Source of the DNA: Ralstonia sp. RRA
Lineage (GTDB): Bacteria > Pseudomonadota > Gammaproteobacteria > Burkholderiales > Burkholderiaceae
Assembly (NCBI RefSeq): GCF_037023145.1
Contig: NZ_CP146092.1
Span: 1,488,001 to 1,552,000, forward strand
Direction of reading: 5' to 3'
DNA: 64,000 nucleotides
Shown here: positions 47,477 to 55,767 of the stretch, one piece after another
Layout of the letters: each line of letters opens with the position of its first letter
Position numbering within the stretch: the stretch's first letter is position 1
Notes under the pieces: generated by a model
Told to the model about the DNA's origin: nothing
The model's input: the letters and a program-made list of their open reading frames with translations, nothing else
The model's database searches: none
Position numbers and translations under genes: made by a program

Positions 47477-47686
47477 ATGAAGACGCAATCAGTCATGGCT
47501 GCAGCGCTTGCGCTTGCCCAGCTCGGGGCCGTCGGATGGGCTGCCGCAGTCAGCCCCAGCCGTCGCACCGAAGGCGCCAAGGCGGGTTCGAAAGACCTCA
47601 TGCACTCCACATGATGATGGACCACATGGTGAGCGGCAACCTGATGGGAGGCTGCCCGATGATGGGGCAACTGCCCCCGGAGAACC
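47477..47686 (+). pseudogene. Broken second copy of the Met-rich periplasmic protein
   Basis: An ATG at 47477 opens MKTQSVMAAALALAQLGAVG, a signal peptide like that of 35285-35590, but stops at 47612. Beyond the stop, another frame continues with a Met-rich MMDHMVSGNLMGGCPMMGQL matching the intact copy. A short deletion around 47605-47612 accounts for the frame change. The 3' end is replaced by a 12-bp hairpin. Confidence 0.75.
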
Positions 47687-47705
47687 CCGGAGTGGTTCTC
47701 CGGGG
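47675..47705 (-). terminator. Perfect 12-bp hairpin
   Basis: ccccggagaacc pairs with ggttctccgggg around a 7-base loop. It lies 32 bases beyond the stop of the DG-repeat gene (minus strand) and abuts the broken Met-rich gene. No U-tract follows on either strand. Confidence 0.6.
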
Positions 47706-47736
47706 TGTGAGGAAAGGGGGATTCCAAGGCTGTCGT

Positions 47737-47970
47737 CTATCGATGACCGCCGTCCGAGTATGGATCCCGCGTACCCATCGAATGCGCACCATTGGTGTAG
47801 ACATCGCGAGTTGCGCCCCTGCCATCAGTGTAGGGGTCGCGAGCTCCAACGGATTGAGCACCGTCGGTATAGACGTCGCGCGGACCGGGGCCGCTCGCCG
47901 CACCGGCCACGTTCACACTCAGCGCCAGCAAAGCGGCCGCCACTAGGACGGACTGTTTGAGGTAGTTCAT
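47737..47970 (-). CDS. Exported DG-repeat protein (copy 2)
   Basis: A 77-residue protein with signal peptide MNYLKQSVLVAAALLALSVN, then RDVYTDGAQS, RDPYTDGRGA, RDVYTNGAHS and RDPYSDGGHR, four Asp-x-Tyr-Thr/Ser-Asp/Asn-Gly units. It is the counterpart of 22595-22864. ATG 47970 gives the signal peptide; upstream in-frame text to 48000 does not. A CopR-box-like element lies 80 bases upstream, the same as before copA. Function unknown. Confidence 0.7.
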   Translation of the reverse strand: MNYLKQSVLVAAALLALSVNVAGAASGPGPRDVYTDGAQSVGARDPYTDGRGATRDVYTNGAHSMGTRDPYSDGGHR

Positions 47971-48048
47971 CGCGTTCTCTCCTGCTTGAAGTTGAAACAA
48001 GGTCTGACTCTGCGAATGCAGTGTAGAGACTCGCGACTAACAGAAACG

Positions 48049-48073
48049 TGACCCTCGTATTACAAGTTCGTCA
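48049..48073 (-). promoter_or_regulatory. CopR-box-like element before the DG-repeat gene
   Basis: Read on the minus strand, it matches the copA/copR intergenic element at 50370-50394 in TGAC, then TTGTAAT, then GGTCA at identical spacing (17 of 25 bases identical). It lies 79 bases before the ATG at 47970. Confidence 0.6.
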
Positions 48074-48212
48074 GGCCGACGCGCTATTGTGTGAGGCACC
48101 TCCCAGCATCGACGGCGCGGTGCCAGATAGGCCGCAAACTCCCATACCTGTCCGAATCGTAATCGGATCGCCATGTGGCGGTAATGTGCGCCTGCCCGCA
48201 AGGGTTCCCAAG

Positions 48213-49613
48213 CTAAGCGAGCGCGTCGGACACCTCGGCGCGATGGGGTAAGCGAACGGAGAACCGGGTGCGCTCGTCGATGCGCGACACGGTAATGGCG
48301 CCGCCGTGTGCCACGACGATCGCCTTGGTGATGGCCAACCCGAGGCCAGCGCTTTCTGACTCGGGCCGCGCGCGTGACTTGTCCGCGCGGAAGAAGCGCT
48401 CAAAGAGGAAAGGCAGCAGATGCGGTGGGATCTCGTTTCCGTCATTGTCGACGGAAATCGTCACGCCTTCGCGTTCGTCGCTGACCGAAACGACCACGTG
48501 GCCGAGTCGGGGAGTATGCCGGATCGCGTTGGACAGCAAATTGCTCAACGCGCGCCGCAGCATCAGACGATCGCCCACGACGTGGCCGTCACCGCGCAAT
48601 TCGAGTTGGACCGCCTTGTCTTCGGCGAGTGCGTCATAGAACTCAAACAACGCGCGGATTTCGTCAGCGATTCGGATGTCTTCGGCGCTTGGCAGCGTCA
48701 GGCTGTGCTCCATCTTGGCAAGGTACAGCATGTCGGACACCATGCGTGCCAGGCGCTGCAGTTCCTCCGCGTTGGAGGTCAGCACATCGCGATACTTGGT
48801 GCCCTCGCGCGGCTGGGATAGCACGACCTCCGTCTGCGTGAGTAGGTTCGTGATGGGCGTACGCAGTTCATGTGCGATGTCGGTTGAGAAGTCCGACAAG
48901 CGGCGGAAATCGTTCTGCAGCCGCTCCAGCATCGCGTTCAGGGTGGCGGCAAGGTCCGCCACCTCTACCGGCACGGTGTCAACGGGCATGCGCTCGTCGA
49001 GCTTGTCGGCCGTCACGGTCTGCGCCCGCGAGGCCATGGTGCGCAGTGGCGCCAGGCCATGGCGTGCGGCCCACCATCCGAACAGGCCGGTGGCCAGCGC
49101 GGCGACGGCGATGTAGAAAGCCAGCGTGCCACGGAACGTATGGAGAAAGTGGGCGTGGATGTCCGTGTTGATACCCAGCAGGACATCGAGGGCGCCGGAT
49201 GAGCCATCTCGCATGGGGATGGCCGCGTGCATGCCCCGATATTGCTGAACGCCTTGCTCCCAGACAAGGGCATCGCTCTTGCGCCGTAGCTGCGCCAGCG
49301 CTTGCGCCGCAGCCCGGAAATCAAAATCCTTGGTCACGTACAGGATTCGCCGGTCGGATCCCTGGATGCGCGCCACGAGATCGGTGCGGTGCTGGAGCGC
49401 TTCCCGAATGCGCTCGGGCACCTGCGTGGCGGGGCTCGATTCGACGATCTTTTCAATGACGCTGACGTTCTCACGCAGCGCGGTGTAGTCCTCCACCGCG
49501 AAGTGTTGGTCCATAGCCAGCGCAATCACGACACCCAGCCCCAGCAAGACGGCAGCCGAACACAGCGAGAAATACGCGGTCAGCCGCGTCGTGAGGGAGA
49601 ACCGACCCATCAA
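48213..49613 (-). CDS. copS: Copper-sensing histidine kinase
   Basis: A 466-residue membrane sensor kinase of the heavy-metal (CusS/CopS) type. Two membrane helices (about 12-34 and 163-185) flank a periplasmic sensor loop. A HAMP segment follows, then the phosphoacceptor His in [16 protein letters not shown] (about 255), the N box [14 protein letters not shown], and the ATP-lid [20 protein letters not shown] near the end. Its start overlaps the copR stop by ATGA. It phosphorylates CopR in response to periplasmic copper. Confidence 0.93.
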   Translation of the reverse strand: MMGRFSLTTRLTAYFSLCSAAVLLGLGVVIALAMDQHFAVEDYTALRENVSVIEKIVESSPATQVPERIREALQHRTDLVARIQGSDRRILYVTKDFDFRAAAQALAQLRRKSDALVWEQGVQQYRGMHAAIPMRDGSSGALDVLLGINTDIHAHFLHTFRGTLAFYIAVAALATGLFGWWAARHGLAPLRTMASRAQTVTADKLDERMPVDTVPVEVADLAATLNAMLERLQNDFRRLSDFSTDIAHELRTPITNLLTQTEVVLSQPREGTKYRDVLTSNAEELQRLARMVSDMLYLAKMEHSLTLPSAEDIRIADEIRALFEFYDALAEDKAVQLELRGDGHVVGDRLMLRRALSNLLSNAIRHTPRLGHVVVSVSDEREGVTISVDNDGNEIPPHLLPFLFERFFRADKSRARPESESAGLGLAITKAIVVAHGGAITVSRIDERTRFSVRLPHRAEVSDALA

Positions 49614-50296
49614 GCCACTTCCTCGGGTGCTTCGAGCACATAACCCATGCCGCGCACCGTTTGGATCAGCTTCGGCTCGAAGTGATCATCGATCTTTGCG
49701 CGCAGGCGGCGGATGGCGACGTCGATCACGTTGGTGTCGCTGTCGAAGTTCATGTCCCAGACCTGAGAGGCGATCAGCGAGCGCGGCAGGACTTCGCCAC
49801 GGCGCCGAACCAGCAGCTCGAGCAGCGAGAACTCCTTGCTCGTCAGCGGGATTTTCTGGCCACCGCGCGACGCGCGGCGGCGGGCAAGATCCAGCACCAG
49901 ATCGGCCACCTGGATGCGGTCGGCAGTGACCGCGCTGTTTCCGCGGCGCAGCAGCGTGCGAACCCGCGCCAGCAGCTCGGCAAACGCGAACGGCTTCACC
50001 AGGTAGTCGTCAGCACCCAGTTCGAGTCCTTTGACGCGGTCTGCCACGCTGTCGCGCGCGGTCAGGAACAGCACCGGCACTGCTTGTTCCGAGGCTCGCA
50101 ACGATTGGACGATCTGCCAACCATCGACGTCCGGCAACATCACATCCAGCACCAGTAAGTCGTACTCACCGGTCATAGCCAGATGCCGGCCGTCAGTGCC
50201 GTTGCAGGCCAGATCTACCACGAAGCCGGCTTCAGTCAGGCCTTGCTGCAGGTACTCTCCGGTCTTGGGTTCGTCCTCGACGACTAACAGCTTCAT
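49610..50296 (-). CDS. copR: Copper response regulator
   Basis: A 228-residue OmpR-type regulator: receiver with the acidic pair EDE (7-9), phosphoacceptor Asp in [14 protein letters not shown] (about 51), Lys in YLVKPFAF (about 101), and a C-terminal winged helix ([20 protein letters not shown] ... [15 protein letters not shown]). Divergent from copA. It likely binds the box at 50370-50394 and probably that at 48049-48073. Confidence 0.94.
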   Translation of the reverse strand: MKLLVVEDEPKTGEYLQQGLTEAGFVVDLACNGTDGRHLAMTGEYDLLVLDVMLPDVDGWQIVQSLRASEQAVPVLFLTARDSVADRVKGLELGADDYLVKPFAFAELLARVRTLLRRGNSAVTADRIQVADLVLDLARRRASRGGQKIPLTSKEFSLLELLVRRRGEVLPRSLIASQVWDMNFDSDTNVIDVAIRRLRAKIDDHFEPKLIQTVRGMGYVLEAPEEVA

Positions 50297-50369
50297 ATCT
50301 CGCCTGAATCACTTTCTATGGCTTGTATGGGCTGTAGAGTACCGTGCTGTGGGCCGCATCACACCAAGA

Positions 50370-50394
50370 TGACCGATTTGTAATGTTTCGGTCA
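50370..50394 (+). promoter_or_regulatory. CopR-box candidate between copR and copA
   Basis: tgaccga and tcggtca (50370-50376 and 50388-50394) form an inverted repeat around tttgtaatgtt. It ends 74 bases before the copA ATG. The same conserved bases occur before the DG-repeat gene at 48049-48073. A further small dyad, ttacgtaa, lies near 50449-50456. Confidence 0.62.
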
Positions 50395-50468
50395 GGTCGG
50401 GGTAGCCTGGCACTGGGTAGCCTGCGCGCAGCTTTCTGAGTCGGACATTACGTAAGGAAAACTCGATC

Positions 50469-52307
50469 ATGCGCAACAATCGTGCATCCGGCCTCGTACT
50501 GCCGAATCTGCCGCGACGGCGATTCGTGCAAGGTTTGGCCGCCGGCGGGGTCATCGCCGGCTTGGGGCTGGCTGGCTTCACTTCGGCGGCACCCGCTGCG
50601 TCCACCGCGCTGGGTACCGCCCCAGTGCTACGCGGCACCGAATTCGACCTGGTGATCGACGAGACGCCGGTGAACTTCACCGGTAAGCCGGCCATGGCGA
50701 CCACCATCAACGGCATGCTGCCCGGGCCCACGCTGCGCTGGCGCCAGGGCGACACCGTTACGCTGCGCGTGACCAACCGCTTGCGCGAGCCGACGTCGAT
50801 CCACTGGCACGGCATCATCGTGCCGTTTCAGATGGACGGCGTGCCCGGCATCAGCTTTCACGGCATCCCGCCCGGCGAGACCTTCACGTATCGCTTCAAG
50901 GTCCAGCAAAGCGGCAGCTACTGGTATCACTCGCACTCGGGCTTCCAGGAAATGACCGGGGTCTATGGTGGGCTCATCATCGATGCCGCCGGCGGTGACC
51001 CGATCCGCGCGGATCGCGATTACTCGGTTCTGCTCTCCGACTGGACCGACGAAGATCCGATGCGCGTCCTCTCCAAGCTCAAGAGACAGAGCGACTACTA
51101 CAACTACCACCAGCCCACAGTGGTGGATTTCTTCCGCGACGTCTCCAACGATGGCTGGAAAGCGGCCATGGACAAGCGGAGCATGTGGAACCAGATGCGC
51201 ATGAATCCGACTGACCTGGCGGATCTTTCCGGCGCCACACTGACGTACCTGACCAACGGCGTCACACCTGCCGGCAACTGGACGGGCCTCTTCGCGCCGG
51301 GGGAGACCGTGCGGTTGCGCTTTATCAACGGATCGGGCAACACGTTCTACGACGTCCGCATCCCGGGGCTAAAGCTCAAGGTAGTGCAGGTCGATGGGCA
51401 GAACATCGAGCCCGTCACCGTTGACGAGTTTCGCTTCGGCCCCGGCGAGACGTGCGACGTGCTCGTTTCACCCAAGGACGATGCCTACACGATCTTCTCG
51501 CAGTCGATGGATCGTACCGGCTACGCGCGCGGCACGCTGGCAGTTCGCCAAGGCCTGCAGGCTGCAGTTCCCGCGCTCGACAAGGTCGAGTGGCTTTCGA
51601 TGGCCGACATGATGGGCGACATGGGCGGAATGGGCCACGCCGGCATGTCGGGCATGGATCATGGTGGCATGCAGATGATGGGCGATGGCGGCATGACCAC
51701 GATGGATTCCGGTGGCATGACGATGATGGGCGATGGCCAGCCTGCGGCATCCAGCAGTGCGCCGGACAATCTGAAGGTGCCGAGCAAGAAGGCGCGGCAT
51801 GCGCGCACGGAATATGGTCCGAGCACCGACATGCACGTCGACATGGCTCGCACCAATCTGGACGATCCCGGCATCGGGTTGCGTAACAACGGACGGCGCG
51901 TCCTGGTGCTTGCTGACATGCATACCATCGGCGGCCCCATGGACAAGCGTGGTCCGGGGCGCGAGGTGGAGCTGCACCTCACTGGCAACATGGAGCGCTA
52001 CACGTGGTCGATCGACGGTGTGGAGTTCGGCAAGTCGACGCCGGTGCATTTCCAATATGGCGAAAGGCTGCGGGTCATCCTCCACAACGACACGATGATG
52101 ACCCACCCGATGCACTTGCACGGGATGTGGAGCGAGCTGGAAGCACCAGACGGCACGTTCCTCGCGCGCCGGCACACCCTCCCTGTCCAGCCTGCCCAGC
52201 GGATCAGCTTTCTGGTCACAGCAGACGCGCTGGGTCGCTGGGCGTGGCACTGCCATCTGATGTTGCACATGGACGCGGGTATGTTCCGCGAAGTGGTGGT
52301 GGCCTGA
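50469..52307 (+). CDS. copA: Multicopper oxidase CopA (Tat-exported)
   Basis: A 612-residue periplasmic multicopper oxidase. Twin-Arg signal LPRRRFVQGLAAGGVIAGLG (about 15-34); type 2/3 copper ligands IHWHGI (about 111) and WYHSHSGFQ (about 155); a Met-rich insertion (MADMMGDMGGMGHAGMSGMD ... about 378-420) with many GM/MG repeats typical of CopA; and C-terminal HPMHLHG (about 545) and WHCHLMLHMDAGMF (about 595). It oxidises Cu(I) and binds copper. First gene of copABCD. Confidence 0.95.
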   Translation: MRNNRASGLVLPNLPRRRFVQGLAAGGVIAGLGLAGFTSAAPAASTALGTAPVLRGTEFDLVIDETPVNFTGKPAMATTINGMLPGPTLRWRQGDTVTLRVTNRLREPTSIHWHGIIVPFQMDGVPGISFHGIPPGETFTYRFKVQQSGSYWYHSHSGFQEMTGVYGGLIIDAAGGDPIRADRDYSVLLSDWTDEDPMRVLSKLKRQSDYYNYHQPTVVDFFRDVSNDGWKAAMDKRSMWNQMRMNPTDLADLSGATLTYLTNGVTPAGNWTGLFAPGETVRLRFINGSGNTFYDVRIPGLKLKVVQVDGQNIEPVTVDEFRFGPGETCDVLVSPKDDAYTIFSQSMDRTGYARGTLAVRQGLQAAVPALDKVEWLSMADMMGDMGGMGHAGMSGMDHGGMQMMGDGGMTTMDSGGMTMMGDGQPAASSSAPDNLKVPSKKARHARTEYGPSTDMHVDMARTNLDDPGIGLRNNGRRVLVLADMHTIGGPMDKRGPGREVELHLTGNMERYTWSIDGVEFGKSTPVHFQYGERLRVILHNDTMMTHPMHLHGMWSELEAPDGTFLARRHTLPVQPAQRISFLVTADALGRWAWHCHLMLHMDAGMFREVVVA

Positions 52308-52333
52308 TGCTCGACTTCCAACGCAGATCAATC

Positions 52334-53305
52334 ATGCGCAAGCACGCAAGGACATTGTTGACTGTAGCGCTGGCCGCCGCTGGCATCGGAGCTGCCTCGG
52401 CTCAGGACATCCAACTGATGAACGGGGAGACTGCCCCGGCATCCCAATCTGGGACCCAGAATACTGGCGGTTCAATGCAAGGGATGGACCATAGCTCAAT
52501 GCAAGGGATGGACCACGGCTCGATGCAGGGGATGGATCACGGCAGCATGAACATGCAAGGCGGTTCGGCGCCACCCGATGCGCGCGATCCCGATGCCTAT
52601 TCGGGCGGATACCAGCTCGGCACCGGCAAATACGCGCTGGGCGACCCCCGCCACATGATGATGATGGCGGACGCGCACAACTTTGGCTCGGTGCTGGTGG
52701 ACCGGTTGGAGTGGGTGCACGGTAACAATGCCAATGCAACGGCCTACGAGCTGCAGGCTCGGTTCGGCAGCGCGTACAACAAAGCTGTCCTGAAAGCCGA
52801 GGGTGACGTATCGAAGGGGCGCTTCGAAGAAGCGCGCACCGAATTGCTATGGAGCCATGCCGTAGCAACGTTCTGGGATACCCAGTTGGGGATTCGGAAC
52901 GACGCGGGCTTTGGCCGGCCCGCACGCAACTGGGTGGCGTTTGGCGTGCAAGGCTTGGCCCCGTATTGGTTTGACCTCGAAGCAACGGCTTATGTGGGCA
53001 ACAGCGGACGCACAGCACTGCGCCTCTCCAGCGAATATGAACTGTTGTTGACCCAGCGGCTGATTCTGCAACCGCGCATTGAAGCCAACTTTTATGGCAA
53101 GCGCGATCCGGATCTTGCCATCGGCAGTGGGCTTTCCAACGCGACGGCCGGCTTACGGCTGCGCTATGAGTTCAGTCGCCAGTTTGCTCCCTATATCGGT
53201 GTCGAACGCAGCCAGTCATTTGGCGGTACAGCCAACATGATCGAAGCGGCGGGCGGACGTCGTGGCGAGACCCGCTTCGTTGCGGGCGTGCGCCTCTGGT
53301 TCTAG
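52334..53305 (+). CDS. copB: Outer-membrane copper resistance protein CopB
   Basis: A 323-residue protein. Signal MRKHARTLLTVALAAAGIGA, then a repeat of GMDHSSMQ/GMDHGSMQ/GMDHGSMN, a Met/His copper-binding stretch (about 48-75), then a CopB outer-membrane barrel (about 90-323), ending in the aromatic RLWF typical of barrel proteins. An upstream ATG at 52307, overlapping the copA stop, would add nine residues; 52334 is preferred for a standard signal peptide. Confidence 0.93.
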   Translation: MRKHARTLLTVALAAAGIGAASAQDIQLMNGETAPASQSGTQNTGGSMQGMDHSSMQGMDHGSMQGMDHGSMNMQGGSAPPDARDPDAYSGGYQLGTGKYALGDPRHMMMMADAHNFGSVLVDRLEWVHGNNANATAYELQARFGSAYNKAVLKAEGDVSKGRFEEARTELLWSHAVATFWDTQLGIRNDAGFGRPARNWVAFGVQGLAPYWFDLEATAYVGNSGRTALRLSSEYELLLTQRLILQPRIEANFYGKRDPDLAIGSGLSNATAGLRLRYEFSRQFAPYIGVERSQSFGGTANMIEAAGGRRGETRFVAGVRLWF

Positions 53306-53337
53306 TTTTCTCACCTCCTAACCTCACGGGTGTTCCT

Positions 53338-53724
53338 ATGTTCACGTCTCGTTTTGCTACCAAGGCCATCATCGGCACGTCCCTGGCGCTCCTGGCTTCG
53401 GCCGCGCTCGCGCACCCCAAGCTTCTGTCTTCGACGCCCGCTGATCAGGCGGAAGTGACCGCGCCGGCGAAGATCGAGCTGAAGTTCTCGGAGACCCTCA
53501 CGACACAATTCTCCGGGGCCAATCTCGTCATGACGGAGATGCCCGGCATGTCGGGGCATAACCCGATGAAGGTTGGCGCAAAAGTCTCCGCCGGCGACGA
53601 CGCCAAGACGATGGTCATCACGCCCGCACAACCGCTGACGACCGGGACGTACAAGGTGGAGTGGCGCGCGGTCTCGTCGGATACCCACCCGATGACGGGG
53701 AATTTCACGTTCAAGGTGAAGTAA
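53338..53724 (+). CDS. copC: Periplasmic copper-binding protein CopC
   Basis: A 128-residue protein: signal peptide to about Ala24 (ASAALA), then HPKLLSSTPADQAE with the His1 Cu(II) ligand, a Met-rich Cu(I) site MTEMPGMSGHNPMKV (about 60-75), and the terminal SDTHPMTGNFTFKV with another His. Immunoglobulin-like fold. Four bases before copD. Confidence 0.95.
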   Translation: MFTSRFATKAIIGTSLALLASAALAHPKLLSSTPADQAEVTAPAKIELKFSETLTTQFSGANLVMTEMPGMSGHNPMKVGAKVSAGDDAKTMVITPAQPLTTGTYKVEWRAVSSDTHPMTGNFTFKVK

Positions 53725-53728
53725 GGCC

Positions 53729-54658
53729 ATGGCGGACGATTGGCTCAATATCGCCCTGCGCTTTGGGCTGTACCTGGACTTGACGATCCTTTTCGGGGTC
53801 TCGCTGTTCGGGGTCCAGGCGTTGCGACCCGATCACCGGGCCACGGCGATTGCGCGCCGATACGTCCGTGCCGTCGGAGTCACTGCCGCATTGGGCATCG
53901 TGCTGTCGCTCTGGAGCTTCATTGTGATGGCGAAGGCGATGACGGGGGCCACCGAGTACGCTGAACTCACCAGCCATGTCTTCAGCATGATGCTGACCAC
54001 CACCGCGGTTGGCCTGGCCTGGATGGCGCGATTGGTGGCCCTGGCCGGATGCTTGGTCGCCGTTGCGCGTTTGCGGAAGCACCCAGCGCCTCACTTCGGC
54101 GTGTGCGCCGGGCTGGGTGCGGTGGCTCTGCTAACGGTCACTTGGGCCGGGCATGGGGCGATGGACGACGGTGTGAAGGGATACCTTCATCTCGCATTCG
54201 ATATCGCCCACGTTTTGGCCGCTGGCGCCTGGGTTGGAGCATTGACGGCGTTTGTGCTGCTAGCGTCAACAAGGCAAGCGGCCTCATCGGAAGCCGTGGA
54301 AATCCTTAGTCATACATCCAATGGCTTCGCGCGTCTTGGGACGCTGATCGTTGCCACGCTGCTTTCGACTGGGACGTTCAACTATCTTTTGATTGTCGGG
54401 CCGACGATTAACGGGCTGTTCTCCACGCTTTACGGGCGCTTATTGTTGATCAAGCTGGCCTTGTTCGCGCTGATGCTCGGCTTGGCTGCGGCCAATCGTT
54501 ATCGGCTGAGCCCGCGGCTTGAGGCGGCGGTTCGGGCCGCAGACCACGCCCATGCGGTGATGGCGTTGCGTCGCAGCCTGGTCATGGAGACCAGTCTCGC
54601 CGTACTGATTTTGGCGTTGGTCGCTTGGCTTGGCGTGCTTTCGCCGCCTGGAACCTGA
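53729..54658 (+). CDS. copD: Inner-membrane copper protein CopD
   Basis: A 309-residue membrane protein with about eight helices of the CopD family. Conserved WAGHGAMDDGVKGYLHLAFD and AHVLAAGAWVGAL (about 137-172) carry the His residues. It works with CopC in copper handling. Last gene of copABCD; copG follows closely. Confidence 0.92.
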   Translation: MADDWLNIALRFGLYLDLTILFGVSLFGVQALRPDHRATAIARRYVRAVGVTAALGIVLSLWSFIVMAKAMTGATEYAELTSHVFSMMLTTTAVGLAWMARLVALAGCLVAVARLRKHPAPHFGVCAGLGAVALLTVTWAGHGAMDDGVKGYLHLAFDIAHVLAAGAWVGALTAFVLLASTRQAASSEAVEILSHTSNGFARLGTLIVATLLSTGTFNYLLIVGPTINGLFSTLYGRLLLIKLALFALMLGLAAANRYRLSPRLEAAVRAADHAHAVMALRRSLVMETSLAVLILALVAWLGVLSPPGT

Positions 54659-54689
54659 TACTGATGACCTGTTTGCCGGAGGAACCACG

Positions 54690-55178
54690 ATGATGGAATC
54701 GCAGATCGCCAAGCCAGTGTCCGCGATAAGACGGTTCATGGTTGCGGGTCTGGTACTACTACCGGCCATGGTCCTAGCGCAAAAGACCGGATCGAAACCC
54801 GTGATCCAGGTATGGAAGACGCCGAGTTGCGGCTGCTGCAAAGACTGGCTCACGCACCTGCAGGACAACGGTTTCGACGTCGTGGCGCACGATGTCGAAG
54901 ACACCGTTGAAGCCAGGAAGAAGGCAGGAATTCCCGAGCGCTATGCTTCTTGCCACACTGGGATGGTGCAAGGGTATGCATTGGAAGGACACGTTCCCGC
55001 CCGCGAAATCAAGCGGCTGCTACGCGAACGCCCAAAGGCCGTGGGCCTTGCGGTGCCGAGCATGCCGCTTGGCGCACCCGGCATGGATGGGCCAGCCTAC
55101 GGCCGCCGCCGCATGCCTTACAACGTGCTGCTCATTGGCGCAGATGGCCAATCGACCGTGTATCAGGCGTACAACTGA
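54690..55178 (+). CDS. copG: CopG-type DUF411 copper protein
   Basis: A 162-residue exported protein. The N-terminal helix (RRFMVAGLVLLPAMVLA) is a signal peptide; then a thioredoxin-like DUF411 fold with the CxCC motif TPSCGCCKDW (about 50-59) and later Cys in ASCHTGMVQGY, plus a C-terminal Met/Pro region. CopG proteins bind a cluster of Cu ions and may carry out redox chemistry. GGAGG lies eight bases before ATG 54690. Confidence 0.9.
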   Translation: MMESQIAKPVSAIRRFMVAGLVLLPAMVLAQKTGSKPVIQVWKTPSCGCCKDWLTHLQDNGFDVVAHDVEDTVEARKKAGIPERYASCHTGMVQGYALEGHVPAREIKRLLRERPKAVGLAVPSMPLGAPGMDGPAYGRRRMPYNVLLIGADGQSTVYQAYN

Positions 55179-55256
55179 TTCGCGCAAGTGCCGTAATAAG
55201 TCCGCGATGAACGGTCCATTGATGATCTCCATGCGTGGGGCGAGGGGCGGCCATCC

Positions 55257-55448
55257 ATGAGAGGGATGTCTCCTGTCGATCTGCCGGCCAGCATTCAAGC
55301 GGCTATGGCGCTGGTCCTCATCGTTTGGATTAGCATCCTGATCGGTTTTGTGTGGTACTTGCGCCGTAGGCATGGTCCAGGACGACCGTCACCCGAGCGT
55401 CGGCGCCCCCGTGGACGCCGATCGGCCAAGCAACGCCGACGCGGTTGA
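55257..55448 (+). CDS. Small single-helix membrane protein with Arg-rich tail (counterpart of 22183-22380)
   Basis: A 63-residue protein: SPVDLPASI, one helix (AAMALVLIVWISILIGFVWY, about 15-34), then LRRRHGPGRPSPERRRPRGR and a basic end. Similar to 22183-22380 in SPV-DLP, WYLRRR-x-G and the basic tail. The next ATG (55266) would shorten it by three residues. Downstream of copG. Function unknown. Confidence 0.55.
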   Translation: MRGMSPVDLPASIQAAMALVLIVWISILIGFVWYLRRRHGPGRPSPERRRPRGRRSAKQRRRG

Positions 55449-55767
55449 TACTTCCATGGTTGGGGCCTCGGGGGCCGGTCACCCTGGAAGAGACGGAGTA
55501 TCTTTTCCGCGATGGTGGGAAAGGAGGACGTCATGCCTGCAGACACGTTGGGGCAACTCATGAAAAGCCCCTGAGTTCCTTCAGCGCGCCAACTCGGGAG
55601 GCACGGCATCAAGCCAGCCTATATCGAACGGCACTTCGCTCAGGTAGAAGAGCTCCGCGAGCATGATGCCGCCGGGCCGCCATAGCGATCACCAATAGGC
55701 GTGCTGCAGAGGCGCCTGTCCGCTTGACAGGCTTGGATACTGTGGCCAATGGGCGAGGCTCATTCGG
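55449..55767. other. Intergenic stretch without a recognisable gene
   Basis: About 320 bases separate the small membrane protein from the minus-strand gene that ends at 55768. Short frames are present (for example one encoding TLEETEYLFRDGGKGG), but none has a start, ribosome site and recognisable motif together. It may hold remnants of a lost gene. Confidence 0.5.

Noticed and set aside
51601..51760. Possible repeat array in copA
   Set aside because: The repetitive atg/ggc text encodes the Met-Gly-rich insertion of CopA, a normal feature of that protein.
55491..55570. Short frame with TLEETEYLFRDGG
   Set aside because: Too short, without a convincing start or a family match; listed only as intergenic content.
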